DNA of 64,000 nucleotides, from assembly GCF_902167635.1 (NCBI RefSeq), contig NZ_CABHMS010000012.1, positions 95,591 to 159,590 of the forward strand, given 5' to 3'. Positions within the stretch are counted from its first letter, which is position 1. Every line of letters starts with the position of its first letter. The position numbers and the translations under genes were made by a program. Of this stretch, positions 1 to 8,846 are shown piece after piece. The notes below the pieces were generated by a model. That model did not search any database. It saw only the letters and a list, made by a program, of their open reading frames with translations, and had not been told where the DNA came from. This stretch comes from Chitinophaga vietnamensis (GTDB taxonomy: Bacteria > Bacteroidota > Bacteroidia > Chitinophagales > Chitinophagaceae).

Positions 1-173
1 GAGGCGAGCACCGACAACACAATATTCAGCTTGCCCGGCTCTCCATAATTGGACCCGGTCGTATTCATCCCGGTAAAAACAAAATGACGGCTCTCAATAA
101 CAGCCCATGGCAGAAACGCACAAATGATCACCACTACTGCGGCTACAATGCCTGTGATGCTGGTTTTGGACAT
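1..173 (-). CDS. Partial membrane-anchored protein, N-terminus only
   Basis: The minus strand reads ATG at 171-173 and stays open to the window edge, so about 57 residues are visible. It begins MSKTSITGIVAAVVVIICAF, a hydrophobic stretch of about 16 residues after a short polar start, which is a signal anchor or first membrane helix. The residues after it look extracytoplasmic (for example GMNTTGSNYGEPGKLN). No family can be assigned from this fragment. It lies downstream of the S9 peptidase gene and is separated from it by a strong terminator, so it is probably its own transcription unit. Confidence 0.55.
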   Translation of the reverse strand, partial: MSKTSITGIVAAVVVIICAFLPWAVIESRHFVFTGMNTTGSNYGEPGKLNIVLSVLA

Positions 174-205
174 AAAACTTTTTTAATTAGGGCCACGAAG
201 ATAGT

Positions 206-249
206 AAAATAAGTGAGCTTGCCCCCAGCCGGGCAAGCTCACTTATTTT
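206..249 (-). terminator. Intrinsic terminator of the S9 peptidase gene
   Basis: A perfect 19-bp inverted repeat (AAAATAAGTGAGCTTGCCC at 206-224 and its complement at 231-249) encloses a 6-nt loop. It starts one base after the peptidase stop codon. On the minus strand the stem ends in TTATTTTA, giving a U-rich tail. Confidence 0.8.
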
Positions 250-250
250 T

Positions 251-2431
251 TTATTTAGCTCCTGCCTCCAGGTGTGATTTCAGATAAGTAGTGTACAAAG
301 TAGACAGGTGCTCAAAAGTACCAGGCCCTTCAGAGATGCTGTGGGTACGGTTCGGGTAGGACATGAACTGGAATTGTTTGTTGTATTTGATCAGTTCATT
401 GAGCAGCATTTCAGCGTTCTGGTAATGTACGTTATCGTCACCGGTGCCGTGGATGTAAAGCAGGTTTCCTTTGAGATTTTTGGCGTAGGTAATGGGCGAT
501 CCTTTCACAAAATCTTCGCGGTTCTCTTCCGGAAGGCCCATATATCTTTCCTGGTAGATGTTATCGTAGGTCAGCTGGTTGCCCACTGCTGCGATCGCAA
601 TACCTGTTTTGTAGATCTCCGGATACTGGAACATCAGGTTCAGCGTCATGGAACCGCCGCCGCTCCAGCCCCATACCGCTGTGCGCGCCGGATCGATGAA
701 AGGATATTTTTTCATCAGCGCCTGCGCGCCCATGGCCTGGTCGCGGGCATTGATGATACCTACCTTGCGGTACACACATTTGCGCCAGTTGCGGCCTTTG
801 GGCAGCGGGGTGCCTCGGTTGTCCATAGAGGCATAGATATAACCGTCAGCCGCCATATCGCCATCGTAGAGAAAATTGCGGCCGGCTCCCGTCACATCCA
901 GTGTGGTGGCACCTGCGGGCTCACCGTATACATAAAATACGATCGGATATTTTTTAGAAGGATCAAAGTTCGCCGGCTTTTTCATCCAGCCATTCATCTG
1001 CACGCCATCAACAGTGGTAATACTGAAGTATTCCAAGCCGGAAGCGGTGGCAGCAGATTTTTTGATCGCATTCATCACCGCATTGTTATTGCTTTTGTGG
1101 GCGGGCAGTTCCACACTTTCTTTTACAGGATAAGTGCTGGCATTGTTAAACGTATGAATGGCCAGGTTGCCGTAAGGAGATATTTTATAATCATGTGTGC
1201 CGGCTTCGTCGGCAGGCGTTACACGCGCTGCTTTACCGCCGCTCAGCGCCACCTTGTAAAGGTATTGCTGGGTGGGGTTTTCCGGCGATGCGAGGAAATA
1301 GATCACGTTGTTGGCTTCATCAATCTTGGAGATGTTGATCACATCATAGTTGCCCGGCGTAAGCAGGGTGGCCTTACCGCCATCGGTGGAGATGTTATAG
1401 AGATGGCGCCATCCGTCCTGCTCGCTCACCCAGATGAAAGATTTACCACCGCGCAGGAAGTCCCATCCGGCGATGTTGTCTTCATCCCAACGGGATTTCA
1501 CATCTATCCAGGCGCTGTCGCTTTCGGTATACAGCGTGTGTACGTTACCGTTAGCAGCCTGGCAGATCATGATCTTGCTTTCATTCTGTTTGCGGTTCAG
1601 CTGCTGGATGATCAGTTCGTTGCGGCCGGGGATCCACTCCATACGTGGAATATAGTGCTGTTGCTGATCGCCGGGCACTTTCATCCAGGTAGTGCTGGCG
1701 GTGGCGATGTCCACTACGCCTACGCGACAGGCAGAAGGGCTTTCACCTGCTACCGGGTATTCCACCGGTACGGTGAAGGAGTAGATGGAATCGGTATTAT
1801 TGATCATGAGGAAATCGCGGATCTTCGTGGCATCGATCTGCCAGTAGGCAATGCTTTTGCCATCGGGGCTCCAGCGGAAGCCGTCGCGGCAGCCGAACTC
1901 CTCTTCATAGGCCCAGTCGAAGGTACCGTTGATGAAACGGCGGGTGCCATCAGTGGTGAGTGCCTTGATATTGCCGGTGGAGAGATCTTCCACGTAAAGG
2001 TTATGCCCGCTCACATAGGCCGCTTTGGAGCCATCAGGCGAGAGTTTGGCGAACATGAGAGAAGCGGCGGGTTTGTCTTTCCCGAGCTGTTGCAGCTTGC
2101 CGCTGGCAATATCCAGCACCCAGTAATCGCCCCGGGTATCATAGCGCCATACGCGATGTGCGTTGGTATAGAGCAATACTTTTTTTTCGTCATCAGAGAA
2201 ATAGAAATCCCTGGCCATCAGCGGGGTGGACTTCCCGGCAGGAATGAGTTTGGCGGCAGGTATCTTTACTTCCGGAGCGCCGCCGGCAATAGGTTCCTGC
2301 GCAAGGCCTCCCGGTGTGAATTTCCAGATGGAGCGGCCGTCGCGGCTCCACCTTACTCCTTTTCCTGGCTGCGCCAGCAGGGTATGACTGGCCACAGCAA
2401 TCAGTAAAACAATCAGTGTGATTCTTTTCAT
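251..2431 (-). CDS. S9 family prolyl peptidase, DPP-IV-like
   Basis: This 726-residue secreted serine peptidase probably removes Xaa-Pro dipeptides from peptides in the periplasm. It has a signal peptide (MKRITLIVLLIAVASHTLLA), a DPP-IV-type beta-propeller over roughly residues 80-460, and a C-terminal alpha/beta hydrolase domain. The catalytic serine lies in GWSGGGS near residue 590. The acid is in HGTGDDNVH near 665, and the histidine is in NRTHS near 697. The propeller motif WAYEEEFGCRDGF resembles the DPP-IV double-Glu region that binds the substrate N-terminus. The start at 2431 is preferred over an upstream in-frame start at 2491 because it places the signal peptide at the N-terminus. 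The closest known group is bacterial DPP-IV (S9B). Substrate range cannot be read from sequence. Confidence 0.93.
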   Translation of the reverse strand: MKRITLIVLLIAVASHTLLAQPGKGVRWSRDGRSIWKFTPGGLAQEPIAGGAPEVKIPAAKLIPAGKSTPLMARDFYFSDDEKKVLLYTNAHRVWRYDTRGDYWVLDIASGKLQQLGKDKPAASLMFAKLSPDGSKAAYVSGHNLYVEDLSTGNIKALTTDGTRRFINGTFDWAYEEEFGCRDGFRWSPDGKSIAYWQIDATKIRDFLMINNTDSIYSFTVPVEYPVAGESPSACRVGVVDIATASTTWMKVPGDQQQHYIPRMEWIPGRNELIIQQLNRKQNESKIMICQAANGNVHTLYTESDSAWIDVKSRWDEDNIAGWDFLRGGKSFIWVSEQDGWRHLYNISTDGGKATLLTPGNYDVINISKIDEANNVIYFLASPENPTQQYLYKVALSGGKAARVTPADEAGTHDYKISPYGNLAIHTFNNASTYPVKESVELPAHKSNNNAVMNAIKKSAATASGLEYFSITTVDGVQMNGWMKKPANFDPSKKYPIVFYVYGEPAGATTLDVTGAGRNFLYDGDMAADGYIYASMDNRGTPLPKGRNWRKCVYRKVGIINARDQAMGAQALMKKYPFIDPARTAVWGWSGGGSMTLNLMFQYPEIYKTGIAIAAVGNQLTYDNIYQERYMGLPEENREDFVKGSPITYAKNLKGNLLYIHGTGDDNVHYQNAEMLLNELIKYNKQFQFMSYPNRTHSISEGPGTFEHLSTLYTTYLKSHLEAGAK

Positions 2432-2646
2432 TATGCTAGAATAAGTTATAACCGAGGAAGGTAGTATAAATCTGTCCGCTTTTTTATACATGTGGATAAA
2501 ATGATTGGCTGTTGGAACAAAGATTATATCTTTTTATCTATTTTTATGCATTAATAACATTTATTTAATGAGAATCAGTTGGTTAAGATAACCCGTGCCA
2601 GCTGACAGAAAAATGAAAGTTTTATCCTGTCGAAAAACCATATGTT

Positions 2647-2904
2647 ATGATACAAGTTACACTGTCTTATAAGAACCGTGAATTCCACAACCTGGAAGAC
2701 TCTTTCCTGGCGCAGATTGCCGAAAATACCCGGAGGCTGTTATATGCGTTGCTGGAAGACATCTACGACCTGGTGATCAAAGAGAAAGGACGATTCCGCA
2801 TCAATCTGGATCATCACCCCAAAATTGAAGTAGAGGGATTTAGCCATGATCTGCGTAACCAAATCGAGCGTACCTTGCGGGGAGAATACGACTACGATTA
2901 TTAA
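2647..2904 (+). CDS. Small conserved-looking hypothetical protein
   Basis: An 85-residue ORF with ATG start and no signal peptide or membrane segment. It is charged, with an aromatic acidic tail (EYDYDY) and a predicted helical middle (LLYALLEDIYDLVIKEKGRF). I do not recognise the family. It ends two bases before the TRIC-channel gene start, so the two are almost certainly cotranscribed, and this coupling is the main support that it is a real gene. Confidence 0.7.
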   Translation: MIQVTLSYKNREFHNLEDSFLAQIAENTRRLLYALLEDIYDLVIKEKGRFRINLDHHPKIEVEGFSHDLRNQIERTLRGEYDYDY

Positions 2905-2906
2905 GC

Positions 2907-3518
2907 ATGCAGCTCACTTTCATACACGCACTTGAACTATTAGGCACCTTTGCCTTTGCCATTTCCGGCGCTACGGCCGCCATCAACAAATCTTACGATG
3001 TGATTGGTTTACTGGCGCTGGCCTTTATTACGGCCATCGGCGGCGGTACCGTGCGCGACCTGCTCATCGGCGCCACGCCCGTAGCCTGGATGACCGATGA
3101 GCTCAGCAACAGCGCCATCATCATTGCCGCCATCATTGCGTCCTTGTTCTTCTCTTATGTAAAAAGACTGCACAGGTGGCTGACCATTTTCGATGCCATT
3201 GGCCTGGGCCTGTTTACCATCACAGGCATCAACAAAGGCATGGCGGCAGGCCTGCCCATGCCTATCTGCGTGGCGCTGGGCGCGATCACGGGCACTTTCG
3301 GCGGCATGCTCCGCGATGTAATATCCGGCGAGCAGCCCATCCTTTTCACCCGTGAAATATATGCCGGCGCTTCTATCATCGGCGGTACGCTGTATATTGT
3401 CGGATCGAACTATAATATGCCGGCAGACCTTCTACAGAGTGTAGCCGTTACCGTTATAGTGGGCATACGCCTTTTAAGCCTGCATTACAACTGGCAACTC
3501 CCCCGTTTGCGCAATTAA
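2907..3518 (+). CDS. TRIC/UPF0126 family membrane channel
   Basis: A 203-residue integral membrane protein with about seven hydrophobic helices. It contains the internal duplication typical of UPF0126: each half carries a glycine-rich segment followed by a G-G-x-x-R-D motif (GGGTVRDLLIG near residue 47, GGMLRDVISG near 133). Bacterial members are homologues of trimeric intracellular cation channels and are thought to conduct monovalent cations across the inner membrane. The length matches the family. It follows the 85-residue ORF with a 2-bp gap and precedes marC-like DNA by 43 bp, so all three may share a transcript. Confidence 0.92.
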   Translation: MQLTFIHALELLGTFAFAISGATAAINKSYDVIGLLALAFITAIGGGTVRDLLIGATPVAWMTDELSNSAIIIAAIIASLFFSYVKRLHRWLTIFDAIGLGLFTITGINKGMAAGLPMPICVALGAITGTFGGMLRDVISGEQPILFTREIYAGASIIGGTLYIVGSNYNMPADLLQSVAVTVIVGIRLLSLHYNWQLPRLRN

Positions 3519-3561
3519 CTGAAATCTGTTTATAATTGATAAATTTTCATATATTGCCTGT

Positions 3562-4209
3562 ATGATGGCATTATTCGATAACTACATTGCGTTTGCAACC
3601 ACTGTATTCATGGGCCTTTTGGCGATCGTAAACCCTATATCAGCGATCCCGGTATTTATGGAGCTCACCTCCTATATGGATAAAAAGGCCAAACGTAATA
3701 TTGCCACCAAATCAGTACTCATTGCGTTTTGTATCATTGCCGTTTTCAGCGTGGCGGGCAAGCTCATCTTCCATGTATTCGGTATCACGCTGGCGGCGCT
3801 GCGTGTAACCGGCGGCATCCTGGTATTTGTGATCGGCTACGAGATGGTGCGCGGCGGCAAGGAAGACAAGATACAAAGCAGCAAACTGGGCGACCAGCCC
3901 GTAAAGGCCGACCAGGGTATCAGCGTAGCCATCACTCCGCTTGCGATGCCCCTGCTGGCGGGCCCTGGCGCCATCACCACTTCCATGAGCTATTCTGCCG
4001 CCAAAGATATCGTTCACCTGGCCATCGTCATGGCAATCTATGCCGTCATCTGCTATATCACCTATCTCCTCTTTATTGCAGGCGAACGCATCGTAAAAGT
4101 GATCGGCCCCAACGTAATGATGGTGATCACCAAGATGATGGGACTTATCCTCGCCGTGATCGGCGTACAGATGCTGGCCCTCGGCGTACGCGAGCTTTTT
4201 AACTTCTAA
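3562..4209 (+). CDS. MarC family integral membrane protein
   Basis: A 215-residue protein with about six membrane helices and the MarC family pattern. An N-terminal helix contains NPISAIPVF (residues 21-29) and a central segment contains ITPLAMPLLAGPGAI. MarC proteins are inner-membrane proteins of uncertain transport role; the old link to multiple antibiotic resistance has not held up. Two adjacent ATGs (3562 and 3565) could start translation. It is the last gene of the short plus-strand group, and the next 280 bp are non-coding. Confidence 0.9.
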   Translation: MMALFDNYIAFATTVFMGLLAIVNPISAIPVFMELTSYMDKKAKRNIATKSVLIAFCIIAVFSVAGKLIFHVFGITLAALRVTGGILVFVIGYEMVRGGKEDKIQSSKLGDQPVKADQGISVAITPLAMPLLAGPGAITTSMSYSAAKDIVHLAIVMAIYAVICYITYLLFIAGERIVKVIGPNVMMVITKMMGLILAVIGVQMLALGVRELFNF

Positions 4210-4492
4210 TTTTCCTCCGCTCAAAACAATTTGAAATCGATCCGTGTTAATAAAGAAAATACGGAATAGATAAGCACGAACAACAGAAGCCCCTTCAAGG
4301 CGATAACCCGGCAGGCAATCATCCTTTTAAATGAAGTAATTCAATATATACCGTCATGTAGGCCACATGAGCGGAAGGAAGTTTTTTTTGAACAACAGGT
4401 AAAATCCGTTATTGATTACTAGGTGGATGTTATCGTTCCCTTTTTTCAATAGGAACATTAAAATCAATATAGACGGAACAGTTAGCTGAAAA

Positions 4493-4526
4493 GCCGTCCC
4501 GACTCATCGGGACGGCCGTTTTTTTT
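4493..4526. terminator. Bidirectional terminator between convergent genes
   Basis: A perfect 10-bp stem (GCCGTCCCGA/TCGGGACGGC) with a 4-base loop is followed by eight T on the plus strand, and AAAA before the stem gives a T-run on the minus strand. It lies directly beyond the stop codon of the efflux adaptor gene and about 285 bp past marC. I see no gene or recognisable signal in the rest of the spacer (4210-4490), which is AT-rich. Confidence 0.8.
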
Positions 4527-5610
4527 ATCTGATAAGCATGCCATCCCTGATCTCGTCGGAGGCATTCACGATCACCTGGTCCTTCTCCTCAAGGCGGCCA
4601 AACACTTCCGTGGAATCGTTGTGATGATTGCCCTCCTGTATGTCCACCCATCTGGCGTGATGGTCTTTTACCACAATGACATATTTCTTCTCGGTAGACA
4701 TTACCACTGCCGTAGAAGGCACTACCAGGGCCTGTGCAGAGCCATCCACCGGGATCGTCACTTCGGCGTACATGCCCGGCTTGAGTTGATGCTTGCTGTT
4801 AGGCACATCTATTTCTACGGCTTCTGAGCGGTACTTGTCGTTGAGCGTACCGGCCTGCCGCGTGATGTTGCCGGTGAAACTGCTGCCTGGCAAGGCATTC
4901 ACCTCAAAGTTCACCGCAGAGCGCTGCATCAGTTGTGCGCTGTACATCTCCGGTACCTGCAACACCAACCTGAGCCTGTCTTCCTGTTCCAGCATGAGCA
5001 TCGGTTTATCATCTACTTTGGTATTCGGCCCCACGAGCGCGCCGGGATGTATATTCCTCTCCGTGATCACCCCGTCAAAAGGCGCGGTAACAGTGAGATA
5101 ACTGCGTGTTGCTTCCATCGCGTTGAAATTAGCCTTCTCACTGTTCATCAGGGCGCTGTCGGCCAGCATGCGGGCTTTGGCCAGCTCAAGGTCGTGCGCT
5201 GAAATGGTACCCGGCGTTTCTGCGGTGGCCACAGTACGTTCGTAGTTATCCTTGCTGGCGGCGAACATCGCTTTAGCCTGTATATATTTTGATTGCGCTG
5301 CAAAGTACTGCTGCGTGATCTCCGGCGCTTCCAGCTGCAACAGCACCTGTCCTTTCTTCACGCGGGAACCTCTGTCTACCGTGATACTTTTCACGAAGCC
5401 ATTCACCCTGGGATAGATGCTCACTTTTTCATAAGCCTCCAGCACACCGGGCAACTGTATACTGCCCGACAGTGGCCGTTTTACAGCCCTTGCCAACTGG
5501 TATTGCTGCGTTGCTGCCTCCTTCTTTTTTTCTGGCATGGCAGCAGAGTGGCAGGCCGCTATTGATATCGCTGTTGCTGCGAACAGCAGTTGATATTTAT
5601 ATGATTTCAT
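4525..5610 (-). CDS. RND efflux periplasmic adaptor (HlyD/MFP family) lipoprotein
   Basis: A 361-residue membrane-fusion protein that links the inner-membrane pump to the TolC-like channel. The N-terminus is a lipoprotein signal with lipobox IAAC (Cys about residue 20). A biotinyl-lipoyl-like half follows (VNGFVKSITVDRGSRVKKGQ), then an alpha-hairpin rich in Ala/Gln, the second lipoyl half (TVTAPFDGVITERNI), a beta-barrel and a membrane-proximal domain (GMYAEVTIPVDG). The gene overlaps the pump gene by 14 bp, which indicates translational coupling. The order on the minus strand is TolC, pump, adaptor. The substrate is unknown. Confidence 0.93.
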   Translation of the reverse strand: MKSYKYQLLFAATAISIAACHSAAMPEKKKEAATQQYQLARAVKRPLSGSIQLPGVLEAYEKVSIYPRVNGFVKSITVDRGSRVKKGQVLLQLEAPEITQQYFAAQSKYIQAKAMFAASKDNYERTVATAETPGTISAHDLELAKARMLADSALMNSEKANFNAMEATRSYLTVTAPFDGVITERNIHPGALVGPNTKVDDKPMLMLEQEDRLRLVLQVPEMYSAQLMQRSAVNFEVNALPGSSFTGNITRQAGTLNDKYRSEAVEIDVPNSKHQLKPGMYAEVTIPVDGSAQALVVPSTAVVMSTEKKYVIVVKDHHARWVDIQEGNHHNDSTEVFGRLEEKDQVIVNASDEIRDGMLIR

Positions 5611-8600
5611 GTTGAGATAATTGATGGTGATGAGATAGGGATACCTTGTCTGCGGGCATCAGTGAAGGATCTTCATAAGAGGTTTTACCTTGCATCCAGG
5701 CGTATACCTGCGGGAGGATGAGCAAAGCCGCCAGTGTGGAGGCGATCAGGCCGCCGATCACCGCACGGCCCAGCGGTGCGGTTTGATCACCGGCTTCACC
5801 GAGGCCGGAAGCCATCGGTATCATACCGGCAATCATGGCAAGGCTGGTCATGAGGATGGGGCGCAAACGCACGCCAGCGCTCACGATGGCCGCTTTGCGC
5901 GCATCGCGGTATTCGTGGCGCAACTTCTCCGCATTGGTGACAATAAGGATGGCATTGGCCACCGACACGCCGGTAGACATGATCATGCCCATATACGATT
6001 GCAGGTTAAGCGTAGCGCCGGTGAGCAGCAAGGCGATCAAGGCGCCACTGATCACCGCCGGCACAGTCGTTAGCACTACTAACGATAATTTAAATGACTG
6101 GTAGTTGGCCGCCAGCAAGAGGAAGATGACAACGACGGCCACGGCAAGCCCGCCCTGCAAGCTGTCGAGCGTTTCCACCAGCAAACTGGAAGCGCCTTTC
6201 AGTTCCGTGATCAAACCTTTGGGCGGGGCGCCTGCATCGGCTACCGCACGTTGCACGGCCTTGGTGGCAGTAGCGAGGTCGATGCCGCTGATATTGGCAC
6301 TAACGGTAACGAACCTACGCGGACCGGCACGGTCAAATTCTCCCGGCATTTCTGTATTGCTGAAGGTGGCCACATCGGCCAGCACTGGCCGTGGCTGCCC
6401 TTTTACAAGCGGTATCTCTTTCAGGTCGTTGATGGCGGTCATGCTATATTCCGGCACCTGTACCTGCACCTGGTAAGTGTAGGCTACCTTTTCATCGAGC
6501 CATTGGTTCTTTTCTGTGAAGCGGCTGGAAGAAGTAGCGGCAGTGATGGAACGCGCCACCTGGCTGATATCGAGGCCCATCTGCGCCAGCTTGAAACGGT
6601 CGATATTGATCGCGATCACCGGGAAGTGCATCGGCTGCGCGATCTGCACATCGCGCAGGTAAGATACCTGCTGCATATTGTGCACGATCTTGCCGGCAAA
6701 GTCTTGTATCTGCTTCATATCCTTACCAGCCACACGCACCTCAATCGGGTTAGAGGCGCCCTGGCTCATGATCTTCTCGGTAAGGTCGATCGGCTCAAAG
6801 GAGACGCGCATCTCCGGCATCTGCTGCCTGATCTTATCTCTCAATTCATCTTTCAACTTTTCAATATCTACCTTATAATCTTCGTCCAGGTTCACCTGTA
6901 CTACCGCTTCGTGCGTACCGCTGTTGAAGATGTACAGGTTGCTGGTGCCATAACTGCTGGGGATCAGGCCCACATAAGATGAGCTGATGGCCACATGGCC
7001 ATTCACGGTACTGTCGATGAGATTAAGCACTTCATGCACTTTGGCTTCGGTGCGTTCGAGGCGGGTGCCATCAGGTTCACGCAGGCGCAGCTGGAACTGG
7101 CCGGCATTCACGTGCGGCATGAGGTCCTTCCCTATCCACCAGTAGCAGCCGCCTGCCAGCAGCAGCGCGCCAATCAGGTATACGGTAACGGATATACGCA
7201 TTTTTTTCATGCCGCGTTCCAAAAGGTTCATGAAGGCGAGTTTGAAACGTTCAAAGCCTTTCACTTTTTCCGGATGTTGATGTTCATGGCGCAGGTGACT
7301 GTTGATCTCTTTCACTTCGGCATCATCGAGGGCAAGACTGGCATGCGCATGCTGGTGTAAATGCGTTTTCAGCCACCAGTTGGAGATCACGGGCACCAAT
7401 GTTTGCGCGGCAAAGTAAGAAGCAATCATCGCGAAACCGATCGACAGCGCCAGCGGCAGGAACATGGCGCGGGGCACGCCTTTCATGATAAAGGAAGGCG
7501 CAAACACTGCGAGGATACATAAGAGTATCAGCAAGAGCGGAAAAGAAATTTCTTCGCAGGCGTCGAAAATGGCCCTGCGCTTGGATTTCCCCATTTCGAG
7601 ATGCTGATGTATATTCTCGATCGTTACCGTGGCCTGGTCTACCAGGATACCGATGGCCAGCGCCAGTCCGCTCAGGGTCATGATATTGATCGTTTGCCCG
7701 GAGAGCTGCAGGCACATTACCGCGCTGAGCACCGCCACAGGAATCGTTACCACCACCACCATACAACTGCGCAGGTCGCGCAGGAAGAGCAGCACCATCA
7801 AACCGGTGAGCAGCGCTCCCAGCAAACCCTCTGTGACAAGGCTTTTCACGGCATTGATCACAAATACCGACTGATCAAATTCATAAGAGAGATGCACATC
7901 ATCCGGCAAGAGGTTCTGTATTTCGGGCAGTTTGCCTTTCAGTGTTTTCACTACTTCCCAGGTAGAGGCATCGGCTGTTTTCACCACGGGGATGTACACA
8001 GAGCGTTTGCCATTTACAAGGGCGTAATCAACGGTAACATCCGAGCCGTCCATTACGCGGGCTACGTCTTTGATAAATACGCTGGCATTGCCGTTGGTGC
8101 TAACGGGGATGCTGCCGAAGTCCGCCACCTTCTGCTCGAGGGAGTTGAGCGTGGTAACGTACATGGTATTGTTGATACGGATGTTGCCGGAGGGCGTCAT
8201 CACATTATTTTTAGCGATAGCTTCCACCACCTGATCTGGCGAGAGGTTGAAGCTGCGCAGCTTTTGCGGGTCTACATCCACGATCACGGAGCGGGAGTTG
8301 GCGCCGAAGGGCGGCGGCGCCGACAGGCCGGGCACGGTCGCAAACATAGGCCTGATGCGCGTGCTGGCGAGGTCGGCGATCTCTTTGAGCGAGCGGGTAG
8401 GACTGCTCAACACCAATTCACCTACCGGTAAAGAGGAGGCGTCGAAGCGCACCACTTGTGGCGGCAGGGCGCCGGGCGGGAAGAACTTCATCGCACGGTT
8501 TACCTGCAAGGCCACCTGGGCGGAGGCTTCCGCCATATCGGTAGTTTCGTAGAAGGTGAGCTTTACTAAGGTCAAGCCCTGTATGTTTTTGCTGGAGATG

Positions 8601-8836
8601 TTCCTGATACCGTTTACATACAGGAACTGGTCCTGCAAGCTGGTAGCGAAGAAGCCTTCCATCTGTTGCGGCGACATGCCCCCGTAAGGCTCTATCACAT
8701 AGATAGTAGGCAGATTAAGCTTTGGGAAGATGTCGATCGGTATTTTCAGGATGGCCAGCACGGAGAACAGCAGCACGCCGGCGGTGATCACCACTACGGC
8801 TATCGGCTTTTTCAGTGCGGAAGATACAAGTGACAT
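5597..8836 (-). CDS. RND efflux pump inner-membrane permease
   Basis: A 1079-residue AcrB/CusA-superfamily transporter with the expected two repeats of membrane helix, large periplasmic loop and five-helix bundle. Helix 4 reads GILVDQATVTIEN (Asp400, Gln401). AcrB has two aspartates here, so only one is kept. The helix-10 position that holds the AcrB relay lysine is in GVSVANAIL, with Ala about 960 instead. The loop between the repeats is His-rich (LHQHAHASLALDD, LRHEHQHPEK) and the C-terminus has HHHQ. These traits resemble heavy-metal or divergent RND pumps more than classic drug pumps, but the substrate cannot be fixed. The gene lies 10 bp after tolC-like and overlaps the adaptor gene. Confidence 0.93.
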   Translation of the reverse strand: MSLVSSALKKPIAVVVITAGVLLFSVLAILKIPIDIFPKLNLPTIYVIEPYGGMSPQQMEGFFATSLQDQFLYVNGIRNISSKNIQGLTLVKLTFYETTDMAEASAQVALQVNRAMKFFPPGALPPQVVRFDASSLPVGELVLSSPTRSLKEIADLASTRIRPMFATVPGLSAPPPFGANSRSVIVDVDPQKLRSFNLSPDQVVEAIAKNNVMTPSGNIRINNTMYVTTLNSLEQKVADFGSIPVSTNGNASVFIKDVARVMDGSDVTVDYALVNGKRSVYIPVVKTADASTWEVVKTLKGKLPEIQNLLPDDVHLSYEFDQSVFVINAVKSLVTEGLLGALLTGLMVLLFLRDLRSCMVVVVTIPVAVLSAVMCLQLSGQTINIMTLSGLALAIGILVDQATVTIENIHQHLEMGKSKRRAIFDACEEISFPLLLILLCILAVFAPSFIMKGVPRAMFLPLALSIGFAMIASYFAAQTLVPVISNWWLKTHLHQHAHASLALDDAEVKEINSHLRHEHQHPEKVKGFERFKLAFMNLLERGMKKMRISVTVYLIGALLLAGGCYWWIGKDLMPHVNAGQFQLRLREPDGTRLERTEAKVHEVLNLIDSTVNGHVAISSSYVGLIPSSYGTSNLYIFNSGTHEAVVQVNLDEDYKVDIEKLKDELRDKIRQQMPEMRVSFEPIDLTEKIMSQGASNPIEVRVAGKDMKQIQDFAGKIVHNMQQVSYLRDVQIAQPMHFPVIAINIDRFKLAQMGLDISQVARSITAATSSSRFTEKNQWLDEKVAYTYQVQVQVPEYSMTAINDLKEIPLVKGQPRPVLADVATFSNTEMPGEFDRAGPRRFVTVSANISGIDLATATKAVQRAVADAGAPPKGLITELKGASSLLVETLDSLQGGLAVAVVVIFLLLAANYQSFKLSLVVLTTVPAVISGALIALLLTGATLNLQSYMGMIMSTGVSVANAILIVTNAEKLRHEYRDARKAAIVSAGVRLRPILMTSLAMIAGMIPMASGLGEAGDQTAPLGRAVIGGLIASTLAALLILPQVYAWMQGKTSYEDPSLMPADKVSLSHHHQLSQHEII

Positions 8837-8846
8837 ATATTTCCAT

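Noticed and set aside
308-2407. 699-residue open frame antisense to the S9 peptidase gene
   Set aside because: It mirrors the codon pattern of the peptidase gene and has no recognisable domain, whereas the opposite strand encodes a full DPP-IV-like enzyme.
6251-8431. Long plus-strand frames inside the RND pump gene
   Set aside because: They are His/Arg-rich shadow translations of a well-supported gene.
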